Source: Lineus longissimus | Lineage: Eukaryota > Nemertea > Pilidiophora > Heteronemertea > Lineidae | NCBI RefSeq assembly: GCF_910592395.1 | Contig: NC_088321.1 | Span: 5,334,001 to 5,398,000 of the forward strand | Length of the DNA: 64,000 nucleotides | Direction: 5' to 3' | Part shown: positions 49,901 to 61,631 of the stretch, piece after piece | How positions within the stretch are numbered: the first letter of the stretch is position 1 | How the letters are laid out: each line of letters begins with the position of its first letter | The notes under the pieces: generated by a model | The model's input: the letters and a program-made list of their open reading frames with translations, nothing else | What the model was told of the DNA's origin: nothing | Database searches by the model: none | Translations under genes and position numbers: made by a program

Positions 49901-52900
49901 TTATGCCGCAGAGTTAGATCGACAGTCATTTCAGGTTAATCGACGCAGGACAGTTACGTCGCCATTCTTTTACATATCATTTTATCTTTAAGAGTATTGG
50001 ACTGGACCTGTTGAAACTGATTAGAATTCGGAACATTGTAGAGAGTCATTGTGCTTATTCCCATGCACTTATATTCAGTAGCTTTTATCCACTCGATCAA
50101 GCTTCAGGAAATGAACGAGATTGCCAGGTACAGTCGTGACAAATTTTCGTGAGAGTTGTACAGTATAGCAAATTCGGCTTGTGACTTTTTTTAGTTTAAG
50201 ACATAAGTTTTAAAGGCAAGAGTCATAAGATGCATGTTAAGGATATCTATATCATAATACTATAAGGCGGCTCGCTAAAGTGCCATTTGGGTGTCGTGTT
50301 TCGTCTCGAAATTTTGCACGTTTGCAGGTGATATGTTATCCTGATGCAACGTCATGTTTATTTTCGGAAATTTACTTCAGCGAAGCAGTAATGAGGGATT
50401 TTTAATCGGACACGGTCAATTCTCCTTACCACTCACGGAAGCCAAGCCATTGCTGTTTAGTTATGCAGGGGATTAATGAATCACCTGCACTCCCTGTGGG
50501 GTGACCAACACTACCTGTTGAACGGCTGGCTGTAGGGGGGTGATTGGAACAGCCTGTACACGTGTTGACCTGCTGAACTAAGGTTAATGTTATTTTCAAT
50601 CCACGATTGTAGGTCACCTGATCTTCGAGATTTCGCGGGGAAAGAAATTGTAAACAAACGTATGTGTGCAGTTCAAATGTAAACAAAAATGTATTTTTGG
50701 TACTTCCGGTTGCTGGACTTGGGTTTTCCTGCAGTAAGGAGCTGGGGTCAAATTGGTGGTCTATTGTTTATGGGTGCTGTGTTAGCCAGAGCTATAAACC
50801 CGTGATAATGAAGGTTACCATGGTATGTTTATGTGCTCACCACAGCTTTCAATACTTGATCTGAAGAGGCGCGCTGAACCTGAAATGGCCTTATCAAGGA
50901 GCTGCTCACGGTGCTGAACTTCTAGCTTGCCTGTCGAGTAAGTGCCTTGCCCGAGACCTGGCTACATGTAGGAGGAGCACGCATTTTAAAGTTATAGTAG
51001 TGATAGTGCAATTGGTTCGAGCCATTTGGAGGCCGACATGTGAAGGCCTATCTCGGTACTCCTTCTTCTCCGTATAAAAAGGCGCATATTGCTAACTAAG
51101 GAACGAGGCATTGCCTCATCATCTCTATCGGACCAACTGATATACTTTTATATGCACGCATACAGCACGCCACAGCTAGGTCCGATCTGTGGACAAATGG
51201 TTGGTTTACTTTGTCTCTTCGTGAGGCTCCTTTGATATTGCATTAGATGTTTATTGAAATTCAATCTATTCAAGGTATAGCCCATTTGAACCTGCCTGCG
51301 CCACGGGTACAATGCTAGTACACATATATTGTCAAGAATCAATTATTGATATCATCCATATCTAAGCATGTGGCCGATTTTGAATACGTATCAGTTAGTT
51401 ACTAACCCGGAGAGTCGGGGACGTTTTTTTTGGCCACACCAGATGTATCACGTGCCAGAAGATTTCTACAGGAAACTATCTCGTTGACTAAGTTATGGTA
51501 GTACTTCATGTATTTGTGTTACCCTGCGACCATTGCTAGTGTAGCCAGCACATCCATATTTCTTCAGTATTCATCATTGCTTTGCCAAAGGATCAACGGA
51601 GTTATTAGGGTAGTATTACCAAGCTGCAAGCTGCCCAGTCACCTCCTAACACACATGCAGCAAAAGTCATCAAATTTCACATAGAATGGCAGAAAAAAAA
51701 TTATGATTTAAACATCACGCTTTTAATTTTCGATTTTAATCTCGACAGGACCTGTTTGAGCCCTCGGTGCAGAAATCACCTCAGTGCGGATCTCGCTATC
51801 TGGATTTTTGTAATAGGCTGATAATAAAGACGTCATCATTTCGGCACTCGTTTACCCACGACGACGACATTGGCAATGACAGTCGAACTATCAGGCGGAC
51901 GACGGCTAGCACTCGTGGGGCGGGAAAAGTTCCGTCAGGAGTTTTGTTACTAAAAGTAACAGATAATGCTACTTTTCCTCATTTCATTTTCAAAAATAAT
52001 AGTTTGCTAACGAAGCAGGGGAAGCACAGGCATATAGATGAGATAATAGGTCTCGTCCCTTTAATGACGGCATTCCAGCGTTATGTCAATAAAATAATGT
52101 TTTAATGATCAGCTGTACGTCATCTCCATCACTTAAAAAACATGACTGTCATACCATCCGTGAAAAATTTCTATCTGCGATTAAGTAATGCCTTTTCAGG
52201 TGAGCAGGTCCATACTCATTTAGTTGTTCTAGCCCTCATTACCTTGACAATGGTCATGGGCGGTTATGGTACCGGCCTTCCGTCACGATGATGATCGATC
52301 AACTGTTATCAAAAGATAACGATGGGATCTTTCATCATCAAGAATGTTATTAATCGGGATTGCTTACCTTCAGCTCCTGAAAGTAAAGTAAAGATGCAGA
52401 GATATAACGAGTGTAAACACCATAATAGAAAAAAAAATCAATGCATATCGATATCAATGTCCTGATTTGCAATACTTTGGCAACATTCCATTACCATACG
52501 CTAACACTATCAATCATAAAAGAACCAGTCGATCTTTAAGGAGAAGTAGCTGCAACCAAATCAAACAATTCAGTGACAATTTTGCACCCATTTAGACATT
52601 GATATTTTCTCTGAGCATCTGAGTGTATGAAGTTTGAAGAGTCAGGCCAATGCTATCTAGCCGTGGTGATAAAAATGCATATTATCAAAGGTGCAATTCC
52701 GGTACGACTATTTACTAAGACTGCAAATATTACTAACTCGATATAAACGAATATTGCAAGTTCTGTATAAAATAATTGGGGATAAACTAGTGTCAGCAAT
52801 AGTTTATTACATCTACTAACTAGATGAGCACCCTGATTTAGAGTTAAGTACTATAAAAAAAACCATTCGCATTCTTCATAGAAGTCAGAAAGAACTGAGA

Positions 52901-53100
52901 AGTAGGCAAAAAAATAATGAAGGGATAGTCTAACCTAAAGGTAAGTTGAAAAGAATACTATGAATAGAACAACCAAGCGGTGTAATTATTATTCGCTCCC
53001 GAAACTTAGATAAAAGGTAAAACTGTGCCAGAATGACAGTAGATCAGACCACTCATCAGGTGACGGTAGAGTCAAGTTTTAGATATACGCAGTAGCTCTA
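46990..53100. other. 6 kb without a recognised gene
   Basis: AT-rich DNA. Frames such as 47970-48215 (minus), 49138-49404 (plus), 50426-50686 (minus) and 51767-52105 (plus) are short and lack motifs or coherent splice sites. A poly-T run lies at 49467-49481. I saw no long repeat within the window matching this stretch. Confidence 0.4.
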
Positions 53101-53136
53101 CTACCTCGATTTTGTACATTACGGTAGTTTAATATC

Positions 53137-54150
53137 GTGACTGTGATGCGGAAAAGTGGCATTGAAGCTTGCTTTCAACACGGGAAGTCAGTCGCTGTTG
53201 TATCTAGAGCAATGTCGGGCGCAGAAATCGAAAAGGAGCTGATGGCGGTCGTCTTTACCTCTTCCATGTTTCACAATTATATTTATGGAAAGAAAGACGT
53301 AATAATAGAAACAGACCACATGCCGTTGTGGTAGCTATTACAAGAAACACACTCGCCGCAGCACAGGCAAGGCAGCAACGCTTACTCCTTGGATAAAAGA
53401 TATATCAGTTTGATATGGTATCCAAAAAAGGAAAGGCACAGCAAATGGCCGACACTCTTTAACGCGCTGCTTCTCAAACCAGCAGATGTAAACCTAGATC
53501 AGCGATCAAGTGACTCTGATGACCTCACAGTTTTTTAGTCCAATTAGCGACAACAACTACTGATGATCGCATTCTACAGAAGTTGAGTACGTGAGCGGGA
53601 CTCGAACTGGGAGCCTTCGGATTGATAGTCCATCGCTCCACTGTAAATAGCGGGGAGCAGCTGCCGGCCATGGACATTGTCTGCATGATATTCACCAATT
53701 CTTTATATATAATATATGTAGTGCTACCCCTAACCAAAACCCAAGTCCCACCCCCCCCCCCCCCCCCGGAGCCAGGCTGGGGGGGGGGGATATTACTCAA
53801 GGAGGCATTAGAAACCTTATAAACCTGTAACCACCCGCAAGGTACTAGTAGAGCCATCTACAGGACATCTGTGTAACTAAAAGTTATTATATAGGTCATT
53901 ATAAAGGTCACCTCATCCTGAACGTTCGAAAGATGTTTAACCGTCCACCTTACCGTACGTTTCGTTTCGCGATGAACTACTTGTCGATAATGGCATTGTT
54001 TTCAGAGGACAGAAAAAAATGGTTGCCATCAAACTTCAACAGGACTGCATGAAGCAAGCACACGGTGGCCATATTGGCTGCGACGCCACAAACCGCCGTG
54101 CTCGTGACATTCTATCCTGGATGTCAATGAACAATGATATCTAAACAATG
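53137..54150 (+). pseudogene. Gypsy pol remnant (RNase H and integrase zinc finger)
   Basis: It reads VSRAMSGAEIEKELMAVVF, FHNYIYGKKDVIIETDHMPL, a stop, then QFDMVSKKGKAQQMADTL: the RNase H domain of Ty3/gypsy pol, including the TDH motif and the GK...ADTLSR tail. After an insertion at about 53588-53885, the frame resumes FRDELLVDNGIVFRGQ, QQDCMKQAHGGHIGCDATN and RRARDILSWMSMNND, the HHCC-type start of integrase. Stops, frameshifts and missing ends show it is dead. Confidence 0.72.
53588..53885 (-). mobile_element. Insertion with tRNA-like boxes inside gypsy remnant
   Basis: About 300 bp interrupts the gypsy frame between TDDRILQKLS and the RDELL part. On the minus strand it holds GTGGAGCGATGGACT and, 25 nt later, AGTTCGAGTCCCGC (B box). 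It also has a run of about 18 C and a run of 9 G. AAGTT occurs on both sides and may be the target duplication. It is SINE-like, but the T stem does not pair. Confidence 0.4.
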
Positions 54151-54158
54151 GTTAAATT

Positions 54159-54697
54159 ATGCAGTCTGTGCCTTGGGTACGTCTGAGACGTAAGCTGCTG
54201 CGACAGTCGGGCAGAGACAACTCTGAACTTTCTGCTGCTCACAAAGAAACAACTGCGCTTCGCTCAAGGGTCGGTGCAGTCGAACGCGACATCACCACAA
54301 TGAAACTGTCATCTGAGACGTATGCTGCTGCTGCCACAGCCTCTAAAACTTCATCACCGCAGCATGAGTCGATTCCTCCTGGCGAACCACCAAGGAACTT
54401 CGAGACAATTATCATCAGGAGTACTAGTAATACGAGCTCACGGTCCGAAACGCATTAGCATTCTCAGAATGTCCCACTTTTTTTCTGGAGCTTGTGGATT
54501 CGTTGGTGTGGTACACTAACCAAGTCGGAGGAGAGCACCTCTTTTCGTTGGATTTAGATATCTTGCCCCGCACAACTTCCGAATCAATCGTTAAATTCCT
54601 TACGGACCATGCGATCATGGCACGTACTGTTCGACTGATCAAAAGCAAATTCAAGGGAGCTCAATCGGCAAAAAAGTATCGTGGACTTCGAGGATAA
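54159..54697 (+). pseudogene. LINE ORF1 remnant (left flank of BEL insertion)
   Basis: The first frame has a coiled-coil stretch (SELSAAHKETTALRSRVG then VERDITTMKLS) and a proline-rich linker. A second frame (54494-54697) reads LPRTTSESIVKFLTDHAIMA then RTVRLIKSKFKGAQS. This resembles the C-terminal nucleic-acid-binding part of LINE ORF1 proteins. The frames are offset, so it is broken. The matching ORF2 endonuclease lies beyond the BEL insertion at 62450. Confidence 0.5.
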
Positions 54698-54807
54698 AGA
54701 TACACTTCTCGAGTATACTCCTGGCCTGAGGGCGTGCTATGTCGCGAATGGATTGATTAGTTTCTTCGTTAAATAATGATGTCAACGACCTTTTGTATAG
54801 GAAAAGG

Positions 54808-55599
54808 TGTTGCGGCTTTAAAAATGTACTCAAACTTTCATTGAGAATAGAGGCGTCTTTATTCTGGATAAGGACCTCGTATCGTGAGGAGTATAGTACA
54901 CATCGATGAGGCTGACGTAAAAGACTGAAAGACACGAATAATCAACAATCAAAACCTTACAAAACTCTGTAATGTTCCAGGATCAGAACATAAAAAATAA
55001 AATACAAATGTATGCACAGATTCGTACAATCTACTACCAGTTAACAGTTTGTCCCTAAATAGTGGATGTGGCTGTTAGTGTTGTCAAAACATCATACTCA
55101 AAACACCGTGCATATCAAGATCCCGGAGTCATCTTTTACAAAAGGGTCGCCATGGGACCTGAGGCACCCAGACTCAACTTCACGAACAATATCTGTTGGC
55201 CGGACAGATTTGTCTTAGCACAAAAATACACGGGCATCCGTACAGTGTCGCCACCTAGAGGCGTCTAAAGACAACCACAAACACATGGGTGAGCAAAAGT
55301 AGTGGGACACCGCCACATAAAAGTGACCTAAGTTACATAACTTGGGGATAACAGGGTCCTAACATAGTTTCCAGGGGTTCTATACATCTTTATCTTTATA
55401 GTTACCTTTATCCCGTCTGACAAGGCCTCGAAACTTTCACCGCAAAGGCGGACAAAAGAGGACAACTGCGTCCTAAACTTTGACAATTAAAATTCAATGG
55501 AGTTGGGCGGAAGCTGAGACAGCAGCGCCGCCACCCAAGCGCGCGAAAACTAAGGCGCCAAATTCAAATTTCTTCAGGACGCACTTGGCGGCCGTCACA
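54808..55599 (-). repeat. BEL 3' LTR
   Basis: 792 bp, apparently identical to 61653-62444. In element sense the poly(A) signal AATAAA lies at 54863-54858, near the end, consistent with R/U5. The 68-codon frame in each LTR (55062-55268 and 61907-62113, plus strand) is antisense to the element and probably chance. Confidence 0.92.
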
Positions 55600-55609
55600 T
55601 GCCTCTCCT
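55600..55609 (-). other. Polypurine tract of BEL element
   Basis: Reading in element sense, AGGAGAGGCA directly precedes the 3' LTR start TGTGAC. It is the expected primer for plus-strand synthesis. The stretch 55610-56256 between it and the end of pol is non-coding and A/C-rich on the plus strand; no envelope gene is seen. Confidence 0.65.
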
Positions 55610-56256
55610 AAACTGTTGCCCAAAACAGTTTACAAACACTATACAAAACAAAAAAAACAAACAAACAAAAAAAACCAAAAAACTTTTGAAATCAGAACCA
55701 AAACAGTGACCATTAAAAACACAGGTCAGCTTTAAACATATCAAGTGAACCTCAAATTCCACGGTTCAGCTTTAAACTTTGCTGAAATGACCTTAAAACA
55801 GAAAGTCAGTCAAACTAAACTTACAGACACATTCAACTTTTCACTCTGCTATCTAAGCAACTAGGAAATTCAAATTTCCACTATGAAACCGAAACTTTTC
55901 CAACTTTCTTGCTCATAATGCTTCAAAAACCCCTCTTAAGCATCACAAACATGTACAGTACACAAATACACTATCTTAATTACACGCAGGTAAACATTCA
56001 AAATACAGAGAAGTGCAAACATCATGTTTTTTAGAAAAATGTCTATTTGCTCCCACGAGCAATCTTTACATATAAGCACCAGTTGCTTCAAACTAGCAAC
56101 CTGTACCAAGGGGGAAGAGAAATCACACAGTCATAGGAAACAAAATAACTGTCAGATTTCTCTCATCCCAGTCAAGACTAACTCATACATGGAGCACAAT
56201 CCATGACCCAGGTCCTGGAGCCCAAAAACCAGAACCCGGCCCACGAAAAGGCTCAA

Positions 56257-59200
56257 CTACTCCAGAGTTTCACTCTCCTCAACAGGATTGTCCCGGTTCT
56301 TTACCAGGAGGATCAACTTATGTACTGGTCTATCCAACAGGGATTTGGTTTTCCCAACAAAAATTTCAACCTTTCTGACCAACTTGTCCTGACTAGGACA
56401 CACCTTTGTAACACGAGCCAGAGGCCATGCGCATCTAGGCTGGCCCTCTTCTACGAGCATTACAACATCACCAGGCTCAAGATTTCTCTGCTGGCTGAGC
56501 CATTTCTTCCTAGGCTGCAGCATTACCAAAAATTCGCCACGCCAACGCTCCCAAAATTGGTTAGCAAGAGCCTGTACACAACGCCACCTTTTCTTAGAGT
56601 GTATGTCCTGTTTAACGAACTTGCCCGGCGGTGGCTTCACCACCTGAGATTTCAGGGTAAGCAGCTGAATTGGTGACAGGGGCTCTAGGTCCGCAGAAGT
56701 GGAATCTACAACTGTTAACGGGCGCGAGTTAACTATGTACTCAACCTCGCAGAGTAATGTACGTAACAACTCGTCATCAAGCTGAGCTCCTGTGCCCATG
56801 AGCAGAGCAGACAACACCTTACGCGCTGCGCCAATCATTCGTTCCCATACACCGCCCATGTGACTGCTCACAGGAAAGTTCATTTCGAAATCAACCCAGT
56901 CACAATCGTCTTTCAGCAACTCATGCTTGATCTTATCGCGATCCATTTCCTGCAACGCTGCTAACAATTGATTCTGTCCACCTACGAAGTTCGAACCACG
57001 ATCGCATCGCAAAAATCGGATTTTGCCACGTCTACTCACACATCGGCGGTACGCATTGAGAAATGAATCTGTGGTCAATTGATTTGCGGTCTCGATATGA
57101 ATCGCACGACTGGCCAGACACGTGAACATAACACCCCAACGCTTGGGTTCGCTACGACCGGACTTGACAGTGAAAGGGCCAAATAGATCAACGGCAGCAT
57201 AGCTGAAGGGGGCGGCTGGCTCCAAGCGGTCGGTAGGCAGGTCAGACATTTTTTGAACACAGGGGTTTCCCCGAAGCTTTCTACAACACACACAGCCCAT
57301 GATGAACTTAGCAACTATCGACCGGGCATTTACAATCCAAAACCCAGCCTGTCTGATACTGTTTAACGTCATTCCTCTACCGGAATGACCAACCTTCTGG
57401 TGGAAACGTTTAACTATCAAGCTAGCCAAGTGACAAGTACGCGGAATCAAGACTGGATGCTTGACTTCATATGACATGGATGATCGACTCAGGCGACCAC
57501 CAACTCTAATAATCCCCTTATCATCCAGGAAGGGATCCAATGGCGCAATTTTGCTGCCAGCTTTGACAGCAGATCTAGTCCCTTTGCTCAGGGATGCTAG
57601 CTCTTCAGGATACGCCTTACCTTGGACTAACCTTATTATCTGATCCTCTGCCTGCTTCAGGTCATCAGTAGTGACTGGAGGACAAGTGTCAGGATCCTTG
57701 TTCTTCAATTTCCTGGCATACTTCATGCTCACAGCCATGGCCCTCTTCAGTTTCAACAGAGAGGAGAAGTTGGCGAACCTGCTTTCCATGTCAGGCACCT
57801 CTGGTACAGGAACAACATCTGTCTTGAACACGAACTTCTTCAGCTCAGGGTCATCTTTCACCACTGGACATTCAGGAAGGGTCGGCACTGGTCCTGAAAC
57901 GAGAAATTCTGGGCCCTGCCACCAAAGGCGGCTAGCTGAAAGCTCAGAAACATTCATGCCACGTGATGCTATGTCAGCAGGATTCTGCGCAGTGTCAACA
58001 TGTCTCCAATTGGCTATGTTAGTCAAGTCTCTAATTTCCTGCACCCTATTTGCAACAAAAATGTGAAAATTTCTGCTTTCATTATTCACATAGCCAAGCA
58101 CAACCATGCTATCAGTATAGTAGAAATGTTCTATCTGGTCATAATCTAGTTCTTTGCCAAGGAACTTACCAACCCTAGCTGACAGGAGTGCCGCAGTTAA
58201 CTCCAGCCTGGGAATTGTCACAGCTTTGGCAGGAGTAACCCTCGACTTGGCCATCACCAGAGAAGTAGTGCAGTTACCGGTAGCGTCTTCAAGCCGAACA
58301 TAACTGCACTGACCATACCCAGAGAAGCAAGCATCACTGAAATGATGTAGCTCGACATTAGTCACCGGCCCTTCAAGCGTGCCAGCCCGATAACACCTAG
58401 GAATGGAAACCTTGGGCAATTCTAGCAGCTCGGTCCTCCATCTTTCCCACTCGTTCCTTACATTGTCAGGAAGAGGGTCGTCCCAGGAAGAACCACTCAA
58501 ACACAACTCCTTCAGAATTCGTTTTCCTGTAAGTATGAAAGGCGATATTAGACCAAGGGGATCATAGATGGAACTGACGGTGGATAACAAGCCACGTCTG
58601 GTCAATGGCTTGTCTTTGATCTCCACCCTAAATCGTAGCATGTCAGATTCAACACACCACACAACTCCTAGAGTCTTTTCAACAGGTAGTTGAGTATTAC
58701 CAAGCTCAAGACATTGGAGGTTCTCTGACAAGTATTGATTGGGAATATGTTTCAACACCTCTTTATTGTTGCAAAGTATCTTGTGAAGGGTGAACCCTCC
58801 CTTCCCAGCCATACTCACAGAGCCCAAAGCTAGGCTAATAGCCTGACTTGTTGTCAAAACGGAGGTGGCCCCATCATCTACATAGAAATTCCTGTTAAAG
58901 AAAGTCGCCACCTGGGGCTCGTAGTCGTCCTTGAATCTCTCAGCTGTTGCCTTTAGGGCATAGTTTGCGCAATTTGCAGACGAGGTCGCGCCAAATAGAT
59001 GCACAGTACACCTGTAATCAACTGGCTCCTTGCTGACATCGCCGTCCTCCCACCACAGAAATCGCAAATAATTTCTGTGGCGGGGGGGCACGACCACCTG
59101 TTGAAACATACCCTGGACATCACACGTGAATGCCACTTCTTCCTTCCTGAAGCGGGCCAGGACACCGACAAGATTGTTTATTAAATCCGGTCCCCGGAGC

Positions 59201-59391
59201 AAATGGCCATTTAATGCCTCTCCTTGATAGGACGCGGCGCAATCAAACACGACCCTATACTTACCCTCCTTGTGAGGATGTGAGACCATGTGATGGGGAA
59301 TGTACCATACAGAACCATTGTCCAGATCTAATTCGTTTTCTGGCACTCTCTCAGCCTGGCCGGCATCTATGAGCTTACTCATGAATTTCAC
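56257..59391 (-). CDS. BEL/Pao Pol: reverse transcriptase, RNase H, integrase
   Basis: 1044 codons, no internal stop. RT: KYRVVFDCAA (44-53), first catalytic Asp in TCDVQGMF (D91), and the YVDD box at 170-173. The Pao-type RNase H region follows: IYDPLGLISP (275-284), FSDACFSGYG (351-360), YYTDSMVVLGY (424-434) and HVDTAQNPADIASRG (464-478). The integrase zinc finger has H664, H669, C700 and C703; the catalytic triad is D735 (VDLFGPF), D797 (RCDRGSNF) and E850 (GVWERMIG). A C-terminal DUF5641-like domain has FWERWRGEFL and GDVVMLVEE. All key residues are present, so the enzyme looks intact. The listed ATG lies inside the RT N-terminus; the true start is upstream, in the overlap with the Gag-protease frame, which is offset by -1. 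Confidence 0.92.
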   Translation of the reverse strand: MKFMSKLIDAGQAERVPENELDLDNGSVWYIPHHMVSHPHKEGKYRVVFDCAASYQGEALNGHLLRGPDLINNLVGVLARFRKEEVAFTCDVQGMFQQVVVPPRHRNYLRFLWWEDGDVSKEPVDYRCTVHLFGATSSANCANYALKATAERFKDDYEPQVATFFNRNFYVDDGATSVLTTSQAISLALGSVSMAGKGGFTLHKILCNNKEVLKHIPNQYLSENLQCLELGNTQLPVEKTLGVVWCVESDMLRFRVEIKDKPLTRRGLLSTVSSIYDPLGLISPFILTGKRILKELCLSGSSWDDPLPDNVRNEWERWRTELLELPKVSIPRCYRAGTLEGPVTNVELHHFSDACFSGYGQCSYVRLEDATGNCTTSLVMAKSRVTPAKAVTIPRLELTAALLSARVGKFLGKELDYDQIEHFYYTDSMVVLGYVNNESRNFHIFVANRVQEIRDLTNIANWRHVDTAQNPADIASRGMNVSELSASRLWWQGPEFLVSGPVPTLPECPVVKDDPELKKFVFKTDVVPVPEVPDMESRFANFSSLLKLKRAMAVSMKYARKLKNKDPDTCPPVTTDDLKQAEDQIIRLVQGKAYPEELASLSKGTRSAVKAGSKIAPLDPFLDDKGIIRVGGRLSRSSMSYEVKHPVLIPRTCHLASLIVKRFHQKVGHSGRGMTLNSIRQAGFWIVNARSIVAKFIMGCVCCRKLRGNPCVQKMSDLPTDRLEPAAPFSYAAVDLFGPFTVKSGRSEPKRWGVMFTCLASRAIHIETANQLTTDSFLNAYRRCVSRRGKIRFLRCDRGSNFVGGQNQLLAALQEMDRDKIKHELLKDDCDWVDFEMNFPVSSHMGGVWERMIGAARKVLSALLMGTGAQLDDELLRTLLCEVEYIVNSRPLTVVDSTSADLEPLSPIQLLTLKSQVVKPPPGKFVKQDIHSKKRWRCVQALANQFWERWRGEFLVMLQPRKKWLSQQRNLEPGDVVMLVEEGQPRCAWPLARVTKVCPSQDKLVRKVEIFVGKTKSLLDRPVHKLILLVKNRDNPVEESETLE

Positions 59392-61631
59392 ATATTCTTC
59401 ACCATACTTACCTTTCTAATCCTCGCCTTGAGACTCTGCGTACGCTTCATAGCCATCACTCGGTTGTTGGGAAGTCTCACCTGATCCTCACGAAACGGGA
59501 GGGGAATTTCAAAGTGTCCATCATCACGGAGTTTGATGCCACTGGAAACCTTTTCAATGAACAACCTGTCTTCAACAGATAGAGAATGAGAATCAACATC
59601 ATTAGTATCGGCAAAGTCTTGGCCGAGTACCTGCAAAATATCAGAGGGGTTAATTTCTTTTGTACGAGTTCTGTACACGAAACGATCTTGTGAATTAGCA
59701 AGCCTTGACCCTAATTTATCCATCCTGCCAACCACGCCCCAACCTAGCGCCGTTTTAACACCATACGGATCATCTTCTCCCCCAGCGACAATCTGCCTTG
59801 GCCTGATGGCGCGCGCGCAATTTTGACCGATCAACATGCCAATCTCGATATCCTCACGGTATGGCATAATCTTAGGTGCCACCCCTTTGAGGTGGCGCCA
59901 CTGTTTCGCGCTGGTTTGACGCGGTATCTGTGAGCGGCAGGCACCGATGCCTTTACGCGAAAAGACTACAGGGAGGCTTATTTTTGCAGATTCACCAAAA
60001 CCCCGGACCATGAGGCCTGTCACCCGCTCAGCTGGCACAACACCTTCTGCCAACACTGTGTTGATTTTGAGATAGGTGCTATCACCTCTCTTATCAATGC
60101 CCTCCAGCACTGACTCAGATACGAAACAAGTGTCAGATTGATCATCCAACAATGTGTAAACCAACACCTCCCGCGAGGGGTCGTCTACATGATACACATA
60201 CACTGGCACAATCATAGTGTGCAGACATTCTGAGCCCACATCACTTGACTCTGTACAATGCACAGTAGATTCAACAGGTTTGAAAGAGTCGTCGTGAAGA
60301 AGCGTGGGGTGGGCACGAGAGCAGGTTTTGCATTTATGCTTGCTTTTGCAGTCCCTAACCCGATGACCCCATTTAAGGCACCCCAGGCACAACCCATGCT
60401 TCTTTACGGCTTCCTTTCTATCACTAAGAGACATATTCTTGAATTTCACACATGAGTCAATTGCATGAGTGTTGTCCTTTGGACAGAGCACACACTTTGT
60501 TGGCCCTGTGGCCTTTTCAGTTATAGTTTCTGTTCCGGTAGCGAAGCTGGATCTCTGCGCAGGTTTCACACTAACAACGGATTTGGTAGGTGCGCTGGAC
60601 GACCTATCCAGGATTGGATTTGACATGATTCGCGCGTGTTTCTTTACAAACTGTACAAGTCTGGAAAATGGTGGATATGAGTCGTTCACAACCTGGCCGG
60701 ACCCGTCACTATCAGCTCCAAATCTCCATTTATCCACAACTGTGAGCCACCTTTCTTGCATAAAACGAGGTAACTTGTCTATCACACGGCGTTGCTCAAT
60801 CGCGTCATTCAAAATACTCAGATTTGACAAACTGGTCATAGCCGTCTCACACTCGCACAAGAAATCCGATAGCTCCTGCATGCCTTTACCGTCACCAGGC
60901 TTGACTGACGGCCACTTGTCTAAGCGATTACGAAAGTTCTCAGACAACTTCAACCGATCTCCGAAACGCTCTTCGAGAATCTGCTTTGCCTTAGCATATG
61001 CTTCACAGGTGTTCAAATCAAGCAGGCCTTTAATGCAACGCTTTGCATCTCCTGCAGTGTAACGACCGAGATAGTACAATCTGTCCATAGCTGATGGGTA
61101 TCTGCCCTCAACCAACACATTAAATGAATTTTTCCAGGATGGATACGAAAAGATGTCGCCTTTGAAAACTTCCGGTTCCTTTTTAGGAAGTCCTTCCCCC
61201 CGCCGCACCAACACATCGGCGAGAGTCGATATTGCCTTCGAAAGATCAAAGCCACTGTCAGCGGACTTCTCATGATTAGTTGGACTGGGGTCCCTAGCAG
61301 GCAAAACAGGAGGCGTCCTGCATTGCGGAGGATCAATGCCAGTATTTATATCCACGGCATGAGCTGTAGCCTCTGCAGTGGGCATAGTGCATCTCGCCTT
61401 GCTACATGTGGCTTCAACGGAGGAGAAATTTGGCTGTGGCGGAATGGGCGTCGACGCCCAACGAGAGGAAATCCAGTCCCTCGATGCTCTCTGCCGACTA
61501 TCTGACAGTGCTTGCAACTGCGTCTGCATATGCTGCAGTTCATCAGCCAATCTCCTACTCTCCTGTTGGAGAAACATCGTAGTCTGCCTGTCAGCAGCAT
61601 CCGCCAAAAGATCGAGTCCTCTTCGGTGCAT
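59388..61631 (-). CDS. BEL/Pao Gag-protease polyprotein
   Basis: 747 codons from ATG at 61631, only 21 nt inside the 5' LTR. An N-terminal helix is rich in Q, R and L (1-50). A DUF1759-like gag domain follows (about 150-340: EPEVFKGDIFSYPSWKNSF, YYLGRYTAGDAKRCI). CCHC-type knuckles come next (C380, C383, C394; C415-x2-C418-x4-H423-x4-C428; C434-x2-C437). The retropepsin-like DUF1758 region has LLDDQSDTCFVS (495-504), where DDQSD stands at the catalytic position usually written DSGS/DDGS. The frame ends at TGA (59388-59390) just after LPNNRVMAMKRTQS, which in relatives continues into RT. It therefore overlaps the Pol frame with a -1 offset. The short 5' leader is unusual. Confidence 0.9.
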   Translation of the reverse strand: MHRRGLDLLADAADRQTTMFLQQESRRLADELQHMQTQLQALSDSRQRASRDWISSRWASTPIPPQPNFSSVEATCSKARCTMPTAEATAHAVDINTGIDPPQCRTPPVLPARDPSPTNHEKSADSGFDLSKAISTLADVLVRRGEGLPKKEPEVFKGDIFSYPSWKNSFNVLVEGRYPSAMDRLYYLGRYTAGDAKRCIKGLLDLNTCEAYAKAKQILEERFGDRLKLSENFRNRLDKWPSVKPGDGKGMQELSDFLCECETAMTSLSNLSILNDAIEQRRVIDKLPRFMQERWLTVVDKWRFGADSDGSGQVVNDSYPPFSRLVQFVKKHARIMSNPILDRSSSAPTKSVVSVKPAQRSSFATGTETITEKATGPTKCVLCPKDNTHAIDSCVKFKNMSLSDRKEAVKKHGLCLGCLKWGHRVRDCKSKHKCKTCSRAHPTLLHDDSFKPVESTVHCTESSDVGSECLHTMIVPVYVYHVDDPSREVLVYTLLDDQSDTCFVSESVLEGIDKRGDSTYLKINTVLAEGVVPAERVTGLMVRGFGESAKISLPVVFSRKGIGACRSQIPRQTSAKQWRHLKGVAPKIMPYREDIEIGMLIGQNCARAIRPRQIVAGGEDDPYGVKTALGWGVVGRMDKLGSRLANSQDRFVYRTRTKEINPSDILQVLGQDFADTNDVDSHSLSVEDRLFIEKVSSGIKLRDDGHFEIPLPFREDQVRLPNNRVMAMKRTQSLKARIRKVSMVKNM

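Noticed and set aside
53749-53800. Poly-C then poly-G runs as a possible quadruplex or regulatory element
   Set aside because: Part of a small insertion inside a dead gypsy fragment; homopolymer length may also be an assembly artefact.
55062-55268. 68-codon frame, repeated at 61907-62113
   Set aside because: It lies within both LTRs, antisense to the element, with no motif; the duplication is that of the LTR itself.
55600-56256. Envelope gene downstream of BEL pol
   Set aside because: No minus-strand frame of useful length is present; the plus-strand frame at 56024-56206 has no motif.
58953-59171. Smaller frames inside the BEL element on both strands (for example 57075-57314, 60469-61062, 57671-58066)
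   Set aside because: They are shadows of the two real frames of the element.
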